DNA of 64,000 nucleotides from positions 1-64,000 of the forward strand of contig NZ_JADLJL010000002.1 of the NCBI RefSeq assembly GCF_015680235.1, read 5' to 3'. A program made the translations under genes and the position numbers. Shown here piece after piece: positions 53,191-63,606 of this stretch (positions within the stretch are counted from its first letter, which is position 1; each line of letters opens with the position of its first letter). Source of the stretch: Pseudomonas guariconensis. GTDB taxonomy: Bacteria; Pseudomonadota; Gammaproteobacteria; Pseudomonadales; Pseudomonadaceae. Below the pieces are notes generated by a model. That model saw only the letters and a program-made list of their open reading frames with translations, was not told the origin of the DNA and did no database searches.

Positions 53191-54066
53191 ATGCGCCTAT
53201 CGCTCTTTCTGATCATCCTGCTGCTTTCGCCGGTGTTGTCTGCCGGCGAGCGGGTCAAGGTCGTCACCAGTTTCAGCATCCTTGCCGACATCACACAGCA
53301 TGTGGGAGCAGGGCATGTCCTGATCACCAACCTCGTGGGCCCCGACAGTGATGCGCATGTGTACGAAACGACTCCCGACGATGCCAGACATGTCGCAACT
53401 GCCGACCTGGTCATCGAGAACGGCCTGCATTTCGAGCCGTGGTTGGAGCGCCTGGTCAGCAGCAGCGACACCCGGGCCAAGGTGATCCGCGCCAGCCAAG
53501 GGGTCATCCCACGTACCCTGGAGGAAGACGGCCATGCGGTGACCGACCCCCATGCCTGGAACAGCCTGGCCAATGCCAAGCTCTACGCCAGCAACATCGC
53601 CAAGGCGTTGGAGCAGGTGGACCCTGGCCATGCGCAGGACTACCGCGCGAACCTGGCGGCCTATACGAAGCAGATCGATGCGCTGCTGCTCGGAGTGGGC
53701 CAGCGCTTCGCGGCACTGCCGCCCGGCAACCGCAAGATCGTCACCTCTCACGATGCGTTCGGCTACCTCGGGCAAGCCTATGGCATCACCTTCGTCGCGC
53801 CGCAGGGGCTGTCCACCGAGCGTGAGGCTTCGGCACGGGAAGTCGCCGACTTGATCACGCTGATTCGCAAAGAGGGCATCAAGGCGGTTTTCGTAGAGAA
53901 CATCAAAGACCCACGTCTGTTGCAGCAGATCGCCGACGAGACGGGCGCGGGGATCGGCGGCACGCTGCACTCCGATGCGCTTGCAGCCGAAGGGCCTGCC
54001 AGCAGCTATCTGGGGATGTATCGCCTGAACGTGGAGACCATCACCCGGGCGTTGGCGGGTAACTGA
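53191..54066 (+). CDS. Zinc/metal ABC transporter substrate-binding protein (cluster A-I)
   Basis: 291 residues with a signal peptide (MRLSLFLIILLLSPVLSAG). The metal ligands appear as His in DSDAHVYETTPDDAR, His in DPHAWNSLANAK, His in IVTSHDAFGYLGQAYG and Asp in GGTLHSDALAAEG. This is a full His3-Asp site of the A-I family. It lacks the long His-rich loop of ZnuA, so it resembles AztC/PsaA/MntC-like binders. It is third in the Zur-box operon, 9 bases after the permease. Confidence 0.9.
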   Translation: MRLSLFLIILLLSPVLSAGERVKVVTSFSILADITQHVGAGHVLITNLVGPDSDAHVYETTPDDARHVATADLVIENGLHFEPWLERLVSSSDTRAKVIRASQGVIPRTLEEDGHAVTDPHAWNSLANAKLYASNIAKALEQVDPGHAQDYRANLAAYTKQIDALLLGVGQRFAALPPGNRKIVTSHDAFGYLGQAYGITFVAPQGLSTEREASAREVADLITLIRKEGIKAVFVENIKDPRLLQQIADETGAGIGGTLHSDALAAEGPASSYLGMYRLNVETITRALAGN

Positions 54067-54156
54067 CTCACTCAGCCTTCTGGCAGCGCTGCCGCTGCGC
54101 CGCTTGCCAGGCTCCATGCCTGGCACCCACATACGCAAGGCTTCTGCCTTAATAAT

Positions 54157-54320
54157 TGGGGCCGCTACGCGCCCCATCGCGGCACAAGGCCGCTCCTACA
54201 GGATCACGCAAGGCTTGCCAAATGGTGGGTTGCCTGTGTGCGGGCTTGTCCCGCGATCAAGGGCAAAGCGCTTGCCAGGTGATGTGATATCGGGCTCGCC
54301 CCAATCGCGGGACAAGTCGG
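54157..54320. repeat. REP cluster
   Basis: At least three REP-like units: 54157-54202 (GCGCCCCATCGCGGCACAAG core), 54233-54260 (GCGGGCTTGTCCCGCGATCA) and 54302-54320 (AATCGCGGGACAAG). They fill the gap between the metal transporter operon and the MFS gene, together with no recognisable gene. Confidence 0.8.
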
Positions 54321-54346
54321 ACCGCCGCTTCCACAGGGGATCAGCG

Positions 54347-55777
54347 CTAGCCGCTTACTCTCTTTGCGACAGCACTGGGTGATCCCTCACAAGAACCTGC
54401 AAGCTTCCATAGGTTCGCCATGCAGGCCAGGGCGGCGAATGCCACACCGGTCCAGAGGGCCATGGAGGCGCCTCGGGCTGAATACACCTGGAAGAAACCC
54501 GCCACCAACGCGGCTCCCAATACTTGCCCGAGCATGCGTATCGTACTCGACAGGCCGCCCGCGCCGCCGCTGCGCGCGGCCGGGATCGAGGCGATCATGT
54601 CGCGCATGTTGGGCGATTGGAAAAAGCCGAACCCCGCACCGCACACGGCCATGCGCAGGGCGATGTCCCAGCGCTCGGCCTCAGGTGGCAAGGTGCACAG
54701 TAGCACCAGGCCGAGACCCAGGATCGCCATGCCCAACGCAGTCAGGCTGCCGGTCGCGTAGCGGTCTGACAGGCGTCCGGCGATGGGCGCCATGAGCGCG
54801 GCCATGGCGGGCCACGGGGTGATCAGAAAGCCGGTCTCGACCTGAGAAAACCCGAGCCGGTGCTGCAGCAAAAAGGGCAGGGCGACGAACGCCAGGCTTT
54901 GGGCCGTGAGCGACGCGCCGGCACTGGCTGCCGACAGTGCATAGCGCGGCTGGCGCAGCAGGTCCAGCGCTAGCAAAGGCGCAGGGTTGCCGGATTGGCG
55001 CCTGAACAGCAGATACAGGCCGATCCCGGCCACTACCGCACAGCCCAGCGTCATGTTCCACGACACGCCCTGGGCCAAGCCATTGATGGCATATACCAGG
55101 GCAGCGAGAGACAGCCCGCACAGCCCGGCAGCTATCCAGTCGAACGATCGCCCGCAGGTGGGCGTGGGCGGCAGGGAGCGCAGGCCGAGAAACACCCCGA
55201 CCAGCCCCAGGGGCACATTGATCAAGAACAACCAGTGCCAGCTGGCCACGCTGAGAATCAGTGACGCCACGCTTGGCCCGGCCGCCAGGGATGCCCCCAC
55301 CACCAGAGCGTTGACGCCCATGCCGCGGCCGAGCATGTGGTTGGGGAACACGAAACGTGTCATCGCCACGCCGACGCCGAGGATCCCGGCGGCGCTCAGG
55401 CCTTGCACCAGGCGGCCGACCAGCAGCCACTCGAACGAAGGCGCCAGGCCACAGAGCAGCGAGGCCAGGATGAACAGCACCAGCCCGGCCATGGAAATGC
55501 GCCGGTAGCCGATGATGTCGCCCAACGAGGCCAGGGGCAGCAGGGCCGCGATCATGGCCAGGTGATAGATGCTCACCACCCAGATCGACTGCGCATCGGT
55601 CGTGCCCAGGTCGGCGGCGATGGTCGGCAGGGCGGTGTTGGCGATCGCCGTTTCCAGATTGGCCATGGCGATGTTGAGCATGATCGCGATGACGGCGACC
55701 AGCCGTTGTGGTTTGGGTACCCCTGCACCGGGCGGCGACAGGGCGGTCTGTTTGAAGGAGAACAAGGCGAAACTCAT
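54347..55777 (-). CDS. MFS drug:H+ antiporter, DHA2 (14-TMS) family
   Basis: 476 residues with about 14 hydrophobic helices. The motif-C-like LNIAMANLETAIANTALPTI, the QSIWVVSIYHLAMIAALLPL helix, and GDIIGYRRISMAGLVLF motif A identify an EmrB/QacA-type exporter. The substrate is unknown. The ATG at 55777 starts the SFALFSFKQ cytoplasmic lead; an in-frame start at 55807 is possible. No EmrA partner or regulator gene is adjacent. Confidence 0.9.
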   Translation of the reverse strand: MSFALFSFKQTALSPPGAGVPKPQRLVAVIAIMLNIAMANLETAIANTALPTIAADLGTTDAQSIWVVSIYHLAMIAALLPLASLGDIIGYRRISMAGLVLFILASLLCGLAPSFEWLLVGRLVQGLSAAGILGVGVAMTRFVFPNHMLGRGMGVNALVVGASLAAGPSVASLILSVASWHWLFLINVPLGLVGVFLGLRSLPPTPTCGRSFDWIAAGLCGLSLAALVYAINGLAQGVSWNMTLGCAVVAGIGLYLLFRRQSGNPAPLLALDLLRQPRYALSAASAGASLTAQSLAFVALPFLLQHRLGFSQVETGFLITPWPAMAALMAPIAGRLSDRYATGSLTALGMAILGLGLVLLCTLPPEAERWDIALRMAVCGAGFGFFQSPNMRDMIASIPAARSGGAGGLSSTIRMLGQVLGAALVAGFFQVYSARGASMALWTGVAFAALACMANLWKLAGSCEGSPSAVAKRVSG

Positions 55778-55960
55778 GGGCAGCTCAGGGCGATGAAGCG
55801 CTGGCACATACTAGGGAAAGAACGCCGTCGTCAGAAATTAATTATCGGCATTGCCCGCAGTTGGAATTCGAATCCCCCCCGTGCGCCCTGCGACACCGAC
55901 ACCCTGGTGGGGGACGGTGGTCATGCTAGAATCGGCCCCTTCGAATCAGGAGATAGACGC

Positions 55961-56530
55961 GTGCGCAAACTGGCGGTGGTAATGGCAGTGCTGGCCCTGG
56001 CCGGCTGTGAGAACGAGGTCGAGGGTGTACACAAGCAGGTCGCCGAATACCTGCAAAACCCCAAGACGGCCAAGTTCGCCAACGTACGGATCGACACCCA
56101 AGGCTCCATCTGCGGCCAGGTCCGTGGCAAGGACGACGCCGGGCAATACGAGGCCTACCGCAGCTATGTCGCGATCAAGCACGACGGCCAGTACGAAATC
56201 ATCGTCGACGAAACCGGCAATAACCTGCGTATCCGCGAGGTATGTGGCGGCGCCGACCTGCAGCGTCGCGCCGATGCATTGGCCGACCAGCCGGCCCCGG
56301 AAGGCTGGGACGTGGAGGTGATCCAAGGCGCCAACATGGGGGCGCTGAGCGACATGACCGCACGCCTGATCGAGAAGGGTATCCCGTCGTCGGTGGAGTA
56401 CCGTGACGGCAAGCCGGTGGTGCTGATGGGGCCGTTCCCCACCAAGGCCGAGGCCGAGGCACGCAAGGCGGACGTCATGGCGCGGCTGGGCACCGACTCG
56501 ATCGTCATCCAGCATGGTGCCAAGCGCTGA
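55961..56530 (+). CDS. SPOR-domain lipoprotein
   Basis: 189 residues from a GTG with AGGAG 8 bases upstream. The signal ends in LALAGC, so Cys 16 is lipidated. The middle (residues 25-95) is a small conserved domain with NPKTAKFANVRIDTQGSICG and VCGGADLQRRAD. The C-terminal SPOR-like repeat (about 112-185: WDVEVIQGANMGALSDMTAR, VVLMGPFPTKAEAEARKADV) would bind denuded peptidoglycan at division or curved sites. The function beyond this is unknown. Confidence 0.85.
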   Translation: MRKLAVVMAVLALAGCENEVEGVHKQVAEYLQNPKTAKFANVRIDTQGSICGQVRGKDDAGQYEAYRSYVAIKHDGQYEIIVDETGNNLRIREVCGGADLQRRADALADQPAPEGWDVEVIQGANMGALSDMTARLIEKGIPSSVEYRDGKPVVLMGPFPTKAEAEARKADVMARLGTDSIVIQHGAKR

Positions 56531-56600
56531 TGAACGGAGGGTGCGCCGCAGCCGCGACGGCAGGGTAGCCCGAGGGGTAATGCCGGTTAGTTAAACAGTT

Positions 56601-56713
56601 GGGGCCGCTACGCGCCCCATCGCGGCACAAGGCCGCTCCTACGGGAAAACCGCCATTTTTGCGTGATTTCTGTAGGAGCGGCCTTGTGCCGCGATGGGCT
56701 GCATAGCAGCCCC
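56601..56713. repeat. REP inverted pair with flanking hairpins
   Basis: Arms at 56617-56641 and 56673-56697 are 25-base perfect inverted copies (core GCGGCACAAGGCCGCTCC). The flanks form GGGGCCGCTACGCGCCCC (56601-56618) and GGGCTGCATAGCAGCCC (56696-56712) hairpins. No gene lies in 56531-56837. Confidence 0.9.
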
Positions 56714-56837
56714 AATAGCTTGACTGACCGGCATTTGCCCGAGGGGCGGGATATTTCTCGCAGAGGCGTGCACAAGGATAGGCAGGATTGTGCAGCTATG
56801 CTTGTAGGCAAGGCAGGCTGCAGAGGGGGAGGGGCTC

Positions 56838-57263
56838 ATGTCTACGCTGGAACGGGCCATTGCCGTGGCGACCAAGGCCCACGAAGGGCAGTTCGATAAG
56901 GGGGGGGTGGCCTATATCCTCCACCCGTTGCGGGTGATGGCGCGGGTCACCACACCGGAACAGCGGATCGTCGCGGTGCTGCACGACGTACTCGAAGACA
57001 CCCCTGTGACCCTCTCGGACCTCGCCCGCGAAGGGTTCCCCCTGAAGATCCTCGCCGCTGTGCTGGCCCTGAGCCGGCGCGACGGGGAAAGCTACGAGGC
57101 TTTCGTCATGCGCCTGGGCGTCGACCCGCTGGCGCGGCAGGTCAAGCTGGCCGACCTTGCCGACAACAGCGACCTGTCGCGCATCCCATGTCCGGGCCCG
57201 GCCGACCTGGCCCGGCTAAGCCGCTACCAGCAGGCCAGCGCCTACCTGCAGACGCTGGCCTGA
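56838..57263 (+). CDS. Small HD-domain hydrolase, SpoT/MESH1-like
   Basis: 141 residues. HD motifs in order: AHEGQFDKGG near 15-24, YILHPLRVM near 26-34, the metal site HDVLEDT near 49-55, and KLADLADNSDLSRI near 103-116. This is the pattern of the (p)ppGpp hydrolase half of RelA/SpoT. There is no synthetase domain, so it may be a small alarmone hydrolase, but the K-x-A-D-x-x-x-N region differs a little from SpoT. It is cytoplasmic and convergent with endA. Confidence 0.82.
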   Translation: MSTLERAIAVATKAHEGQFDKGGVAYILHPLRVMARVTTPEQRIVAVLHDVLEDTPVTLSDLAREGFPLKILAAVLALSRRDGESYEAFVMRLGVDPLARQVKLADLADNSDLSRIPCPGPADLARLSRYQQASAYLQTLA

Positions 57264-57266
57264 GGC

Positions 57267-57959
57267 TCAACCGCAGGCCTTGAGGTTCACCGGCCCGACG
57301 AACTCGTTGCCGTGGCCCATCACGCAGGCCACCCGCTGGTTGCGTTGCAGTTCCCAGGGCTGTGGCGGGTAGGTCTTGTTCCAGGCGTTGAACAGCTGCC
57401 GGTCCTGCTTGGACAGGCGCAGGTTGTAAGTCTTGCTCATGTAGAAGTAGGTGCGCGCGATCATCCCGCGAATCGACGGGCGCGGCATCACCTTCTTGGC
57501 CTTGAAGTCCACCTGGGTCAGGCAACTGCCGTATTGGCCGTGCTGCTGGGGCAGCCAGCCGAAGCTGTAGTTGCTGCGATCGCCATTGACCTCGCCGATG
57601 CTCGGCACCAGGTTGTGCAGGTCGGCCTCGGCGCGCTTGTACACCTCGTCATGGCGCGAGCAGTTCTTGCGCCCGCCGTTCTGCCAGCATTGGCGCTGGT
57701 GGCCGATGTGCCAGGCCGGCACGATGTGCTCCCACTCGATGCGCGAGGCGCGCTGGGCATTCTTGCGTGGGGTGTAGCCGCAGGAGGCCAGGTCGACCTT
57801 GTTGCCCTTGTATTTGCAGCCGCAATAGAACTCCGTGGACTGCGGCGCGTACAGCCGCCACGCGACCTTCTTGGCTTCCTGGAAGGTGCGTGGTGCATCG
57901 GCGTGGGCGGTGGTGGCGGTGAACAGCAGGCAAGCGACAGCGAAAAGCGAAACTCTCAT
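57267..57959 (-). CDS. endA: Periplasmic/secreted endonuclease I (EndA/NucM family)
   Basis: 230 residues with a signal peptide (MRVSLFAVACLLFTATTAHA). The H-N-H-like core is IEWEHIVPAWHIGHQRQCWQ near residues 75-94, then ADLHNLVPSIGEVNGDRSNY near 112-131, with several cysteines for disulfides (EFYCGCKYKG, LASCGY). It cuts DNA non-specifically outside the cytoplasm. It follows the DUF1654 gene by 6 bases, so it is probably under the same LexA box. Confidence 0.94.
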   Translation of the reverse strand: MRVSLFAVACLLFTATTAHADAPRTFQEAKKVAWRLYAPQSTEFYCGCKYKGNKVDLASCGYTPRKNAQRASRIEWEHIVPAWHIGHQRQCWQNGGRKNCSRHDEVYKRAEADLHNLVPSIGEVNGDRSNYSFGWLPQQHGQYGSCLTQVDFKAKKVMPRPSIRGMIARTYFYMSKTYNLRLSKQDRQLFNAWNKTYPPQPWELQRNQRVACVMGHGNEFVGPVNLKACG

Positions 57960-57965
57960 GCGGGG

Positions 57966-58208
57966 TCAGTCTTCCTTGGGCACGGTCCAGAAGATCTGCA
58001 CGCCGCCGTCGTCGCGGTGGGCGAGGGTGACGTTGTCGTTCTCGGCGATCTCCTCGAGCAAGGTTTCCCAATCGTCGGGGGACTCGTGCTCCAGGCGGAA
58101 GATCAAGGCGGCGCGGCTGCGCTGGGCGATGGGGCTGTTGATGATCTTCTGGATACGGATACCCAGTTGTTCATAGCTGCTGAGGGTTGCTGCAGAGGTA
58201 CTGGCCAC
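57966..58208 (-). CDS. DUF1654 protein (80 aa)
   Basis: 80 residues from a GTG with AAGGA 8 bases upstream. The segments SYEQLGIRIQKIINSPIAQR, DDWETLLEEIAENDNVTLAH and VQIFWTVPKED match the Pseudomonas family DUF1654, whose role is unknown. It is first in a two-gene unit with endA. A palindromic LexA box lies 20 bases upstream of its start. Confidence 0.9.
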   Translation of the reverse strand: MASTSAATLSSYEQLGIRIQKIINSPIAQRSRAALIFRLEHESPDDWETLLEEIAENDNVTLAHRDDGGVQIFWTVPKED

Positions 58209-58227
58209 GGGGCTTTTCCTTGTTTTG

Positions 58228-58243
58228 CTGTATGCGCATACAG
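58228..58243 (-). promoter_or_regulatory. LexA (SOS) box
   Basis: CTGTATGCGCATACAG is a perfect 16-base palindrome that keeps the CTGTAT-N4-ATACAG frame of the gammaproteobacterial LexA consensus. It is 20 bases upstream of the DUF1654 start. DNA-damage control of DUF1654-endA follows from this. Confidence 0.85.
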
Positions 58244-58404
58244 TATTTCACTGTAGGCATTTTCGCAACAGCGTGTAAGGTGAAAAGCCTATATGACCGT
58301 GGTAGAGCGGTTGGTTCCCACAAGAAGCGTGACGCTACGCCCGTGGGAGATTTACCCAGCCCTTCGGGCTGCGCTGTCGCGCAGAGAACAAGCGGCTAGC
58401 GCCG

Positions 58405-58565
58405 CCCCCCTGTGTGCGGGCTTGCCCGCGATCAAGGGCGAAGCCCTTGCCAGGCGACGGTGATATCGGCCCGGCCCAATCGCGGGACAAGCCCGCTCCC
58501 ACAAGTCCCGCAAAATCAAATAGTTATGAGTTGTTCTATGAGAGTGGGCTTGTCCCGCGATTGGC
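58405..58565. repeat. REP cluster
   Basis: Three REP-type units: about 58409-58435 (GCGGGCTTGCCCGCGATCAA), 58479-58505 (AATCGCGGGACAAGCCCGCT) and 58538-58562 (GTGGGCTTGTCCCGCGATT). The rest of 58244-58601 shows no gene. Confidence 0.85.
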
Positions 58566-58601
58566 CGGCATGCCATGCACACCGGCCAGGCCTTGCGAGG
58601 A

Positions 58602-60026
<1,425 letters not shown>

Positions 60027-60030
60027 TCAA

Positions 60031-60044
60031 CGCAAACGTTTGCG
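60031..60044 (+). promoter_or_regulatory. RbsR (LacI-family) operator
   Basis: CGCAAACGTTTGCG is a perfect 14-base palindrome with the CG centre typical of LacI/GalR-family sites. It is 35 bases ahead of the rbsB start. The rbsR gene closes the operon, so autoregulation with ribose as inducer is expected. Confidence 0.85.
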
Positions 60045-60079
60045 ATCCGATAAAAACCACAAGATTCGGAGTCAACTCC

Positions 60080-61036
60080 ATGAAACTGCCATTCCCCGGC
60101 CGCGTCCTGGCCCTGGCTGTGCTCTCCACGCTTTCCCTCGCGCTGCCCTTGTCCGCCGCCCATGCCGAAGACAAGCCGAAGGTCGCTTTGGTGATGAAGT
60201 CCCTGGCCAACGAGTTCTTCAGGACCATGGAAGACGGCGCCAAAGCCTACCAGCAACAACACCCTAACGATTTCGATCTGGTGGCCAATGGCATCAAAGA
60301 CGAGTCCGACACCGGTAACCAGATCCGCATCGTCGAGCAGATGATCGTCTCGGGCGTCAACGCCCTGGTCATCGCCCCGGCCGACTCCAAGGCCTTGGTG
60401 CCGGTGGTGAAGAAGGCCATGGACGCCGGCATCACCGTGGTCAACATCGATAACCGCCTGGACCCGGATGTGCTCGAGAGCAAGGGCATCAGCGTGCCCT
60501 TCGTCGGCCCCGACAACCGCAAGGGCGCTCGCCTGGTCGGTGACTACCTGGCCCAGCAAAAGCTCAAGGCGGGCGATCAGGTCGGCATCATCGAAGGCGT
60601 GCCCACCACCACCAACGCCCAGCAGCGCACCGCCGGCTTTAAGGATGCCATGGACGCTGCGCAGATGAAGGTGGTCTCGGTGCAGTCGGGCAATTGGGAG
60701 ATCGACAAGGGCAATGCCGTGGCCGCGGCCATGCTCAACGAATACCCCGATCTCAAGGCGCTGCTGGCCGGCAACGACAGCATGGCCCTGGGCGCCGTCT
60801 CGGCCGTGCGCGCCGCCGGCAAGACCGGCCAGGTGCAGGTGGTGGGCTACGACAACATCCGCGCCATCAAGCCTATGCTCAAGGATGGCCGCGTGCTCGC
60901 CACCCTCGAGCAGCATGGCGCCGACCAGGCCGTGTTCGGCATCCAGGCGGCTCTGCAGATGCTCAAGGGCGAGAAGCCGGCGGTAGATGCCGACAACGTC
61001 ATCCAGACGCCGGTCGAACTGGTCACCCAACCCTGA
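60080..61036 (+). CDS. rbsB: Ribose ABC transporter substrate-binding protein RbsB
   Basis: 318 residues. A signal peptide (LSLALPLSAAHA, cleavage near residue 29) precedes a periplasmic binding fold: KPKVALVMKSLANEFFRTME, ALVIAPADSKALVPVVKKAM near residue 95, TVVNIDNRLD near 118, and the C-terminal IQAALQMLKGEKPAVDADNV. It binds ribose or a related pentose. It is first in rbsBAC-rbsR. Confidence 0.92.
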   Translation: MKLPFPGRVLALAVLSTLSLALPLSAAHAEDKPKVALVMKSLANEFFRTMEDGAKAYQQQHPNDFDLVANGIKDESDTGNQIRIVEQMIVSGVNALVIAPADSKALVPVVKKAMDAGITVVNIDNRLDPDVLESKGISVPFVGPDNRKGARLVGDYLAQQKLKAGDQVGIIEGVPTTTNAQQRTAGFKDAMDAAQMKVVSVQSGNWEIDKGNAVAAAMLNEYPDLKALLAGNDSMALGAVSAVRAAGKTGQVQVVGYDNIRAIKPMLKDGRVLATLEQHGADQAVFGIQAALQMLKGEKPAVDADNVIQTPVELVTQP

Positions 61037-61056
61037 ACCAGGCAGGAGCGTCGGCC

Positions 61057-62610
61057 ATGTCAGCCTCGGCCAATCAAGCCACCCTCGCCGTCAGCGGCCT
61101 GGGCAAGACCTACACCCAGCCGGTGCTCGGCGAGGTGACCCTGGAGCTGCGCGCGGGCGAAGTGCTGGCGCTGACCGGCGAGAACGGCGCCGGCAAAAGT
61201 ACCTTGTCCAAGCTCATCAGCGGCCTGGAAACCCCGACGGTCGGGCACATGCACTACCGTGGCCAGCCTTATGCCCCCGCCAGCCGCAGCGAGGCCGAGC
61301 GCCTGGGGGTGCGCATGGTCATGCAGGAGCTGAACCTGCTGCCGACCCTGACCGTGGCCGAGAATCTGTTCCTCGACAACCTGCCCAGCCGCTTCGGTTG
61401 GATCAGCCACAGGCGCCTGCGCCAGCTGGCCACGGCGGCTATGGCCCAGGTCGGGCTCGATGCCATCGACCCGGACACGCCGGTCGGCGAATTGGGCATC
61501 GGCCACCAGCAGATGGTCGAGATCGCCCGCAACCTGATCGGCGACTGCCGTGTACTGATCTTCGACGAACCCACGGCCATGCTCACCGCTCGCGAGGTGG
61601 AGCTGCTGTTCACCCAGATCGAGCGCCTGCGCCAGCGCGGCGTGGCCATCGTGTACATCTCCCATCGCCTGGAGGAGCTGCAGCGCGTGGCCCAGCGCAT
61701 TGCCGTGCTGCGCGATGGCAAGCTGGTGTGCGTCGAGCCGATCCAGCGCTACACCGCGGCCGAGCTGGTCAACCTGATGGTCGGGCGCGAGCTGGGCGAG
61801 CACATCGACCTGGGGCGTCGGCAAATCGGCCAGACGCTGCTCAAGGTCCAGGGCCTGAGCCGTGGTGACAAGGTGCGTGACGTGGCGTTCCAAGTCAGGG
61901 CAGGGGAGATCTTCGGCATCTCCGGGCTGATCGGTGCCGGGCGCACCGAACTGCTGCGGCTGATTTACGGTGCCGACCGCGCCGACAGCGGCCATATCGA
62001 GCTTGGCCAGCCGTTGCGGCGCGTGCAGGTGGACTCCCCGAAGGCTGCCGTGGGCGCCGGCATTGCCCTGATCACCGAAGACCGTAAGGGCGAAGGCCTG
62101 CTGCTGAGCCAGTCGATCAGCGCCAACATCGCCTTGGGCAACTTGGGCGCCGTGTCCCGCGCCGGCATTCTCGACACCGACGCCGAGCGCGCCCTGGCCG
62201 AGCGGCAGATCAACGCCATGCGCATCCGCAGCGCGAGCCCCGCGCAGGCGGTGGGTGAGCTGTCCGGCGGCAACCAGCAGAAGGTGGTGATCGGCCGTTG
62301 GCTGGAGCGCGACTGCCAGGTGCTGTTGTTCGACGAGCCCACCCGCGGCATCGACGTGGGCGCCAAGTTCGACATCTATGGCCTGCTGGCGGAGCTGGCG
62401 CGCCAGGGCAAGGCCTTGGTGGTGGTTTCCAGCGACCTGCGCGAGCTGATGCTGATCTGCGACCGCATCGCCGTGCTGTCCGCCGGCCGCCTGGTCGACA
62501 CCTTCGATCGCGAGCGCTGGAGCCAAGACCAATTGCTCGCCGCGGCCTTCGCCGGCTACCAGAAACGTGACGCGTTGCTGCACGAGGCAGCGCCCAGGAT
62601 GGCCCCATGA
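61057..62610 (+). CDS. rbsA: Ribose ABC transporter ATPase RbsA
   Basis: 517 residues with two fused ATPase domains. The first has Walker A GENGAGKST at 41-49 and Walker B VLIFDEPTAML near 167. The second has the degenerate GLIGAGRTELLRLIYGADRA near 288, typical of sugar ATPases, signature LSGGNQQKVVIGRWL near 405 and LLFDEPTRGIDVGAKFDIY near 425. It overlaps rbsC by 4 bases. Confidence 0.95.
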   Translation: MSASANQATLAVSGLGKTYTQPVLGEVTLELRAGEVLALTGENGAGKSTLSKLISGLETPTVGHMHYRGQPYAPASRSEAERLGVRMVMQELNLLPTLTVAENLFLDNLPSRFGWISHRRLRQLATAAMAQVGLDAIDPDTPVGELGIGHQQMVEIARNLIGDCRVLIFDEPTAMLTAREVELLFTQIERLRQRGVAIVYISHRLEELQRVAQRIAVLRDGKLVCVEPIQRYTAAELVNLMVGRELGEHIDLGRRQIGQTLLKVQGLSRGDKVRDVAFQVRAGEIFGISGLIGAGRTELLRLIYGADRADSGHIELGQPLRRVQVDSPKAAVGAGIALITEDRKGEGLLLSQSISANIALGNLGAVSRAGILDTDAERALAERQINAMRIRSASPAQAVGELSGGNQQKVVIGRWLERDCQVLLFDEPTRGIDVGAKFDIYGLLAELARQGKALVVVSSDLRELMLICDRIAVLSAGRLVDTFDRERWSQDQLLAAAFAGYQKRDALLHEAAPRMAP

Positions 62611-63602
62611 AAACCACACCCCTCGATACCCCGGGCAATACGCCTGTGCGCCGCAGCGGCACCTATTTTGGCCTGGGCACCTACCTGGGCCTGGCCGGTG
62701 CCTTGTTGGCGATGATCGTGCTGTTCTCGTTCCTGAGCAGCCACTTCCTGTCCTACGCCACCTTCAGCACCCTGGCCAACCAGATACCCGACCTGATGGT
62801 GCTGGCCGTGGGCATGACCTTCGTGCTGATCATCGGCGGCATCGACCTGTCGGTCGGCTCGGTGTTGGCCCTGGCGGCCTCGGCGGTCAGCGTAGCGATC
62901 CTTGGCTGGGGCTGGAGCCCGCTGCCCGCTGCGCTGCTGGGCATGGCCGTGGCGGCGCTGGCCGGCAGCATCACTGGCGGCATCACTGTGGCCTGGCGCA
63001 TTCCTTCGTTCATCGTCTCCCTGGGCGTGCTGGAAATGGCTCGGGGCCTGGCCTACCAGTTCACCGACTCGCGCACCGCCTACATCGGCGATGCCTTCGC
63101 CTGGTTCTCCAACCCCATCGCCTTCGGTATCTCGCCGGCCTTCATCATCGCCTTGCTGGTGATCGTCCTCGCTCAGCTGGTGCTGACGCGCACCGTGTTC
63201 GGCCGCTACCTGATCGGCATCGGCACCAACGAGGAGGCCGTGCGCCTGGCCGGCATCGATCCACGCCCGTACAAGGTGCTGGTGTTCGCCTTGATGGGCC
63301 TGCTCGCGGGCCTGGCCGCACTGTTCCAGATCTCTCGCCTGGAGGCCGCCGACCCCAACGCCGGTGCCGGTCTCGAGCTGCAGGTGATCGCAGCCGTGGT
63401 GATCGGCGGTACCAGCCTGATGGGCGGGCGCGGCTCGGTCATCAGCACCTTCTTCGGCGTACTGATCATCTCCGTGCTGGCCGCGGGGCTGGCGCAGATC
63501 GGTGCGTCGGAGCCGACCAAACGCATCATCACCGGGGCGGTCATCGTCATCGCCGTGGTGCTCGACACCTACCGTAGCCGGCGCGCGGGCCGGCGGAACT
63601 GA
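62607..63602 (+). CDS. rbsC: Ribose ABC transporter permease RbsC
   Basis: 331 residues with about 8-10 membrane helices. GMTFVLIIGGIDLSVGSVLA near 71-90 is the BPD_transp_2 signature, and GRYLIGIGTNEEAVRLAGID near 200 contacts the ATPase. It overlaps rbsA by ATGA and precedes rbsR by 4 bases. Confidence 0.95.
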   Translation: MKTTPLDTPGNTPVRRSGTYFGLGTYLGLAGALLAMIVLFSFLSSHFLSYATFSTLANQIPDLMVLAVGMTFVLIIGGIDLSVGSVLALAASAVSVAILGWGWSPLPAALLGMAVAALAGSITGGITVAWRIPSFIVSLGVLEMARGLAYQFTDSRTAYIGDAFAWFSNPIAFGISPAFIIALLVIVLAQLVLTRTVFGRYLIGIGTNEEAVRLAGIDPRPYKVLVFALMGLLAGLAALFQISRLEAADPNAGAGLELQVIAAVVIGGTSLMGGRGSVISTFFGVLIISVLAAGLAQIGASEPTKRIITGAVIVIAVVLDTYRSRRAGRRN

Positions 63603-63606
63603 AACC

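Noticed and set aside
61060..62619. A 519-codon open frame antisense to rbsA, and a similar one antisense to rbsC (62556-63620)
   Set aside because: Both are shadows of strong ABC transporter genes and are low-complexity, His/Gln/Asp-rich translations.
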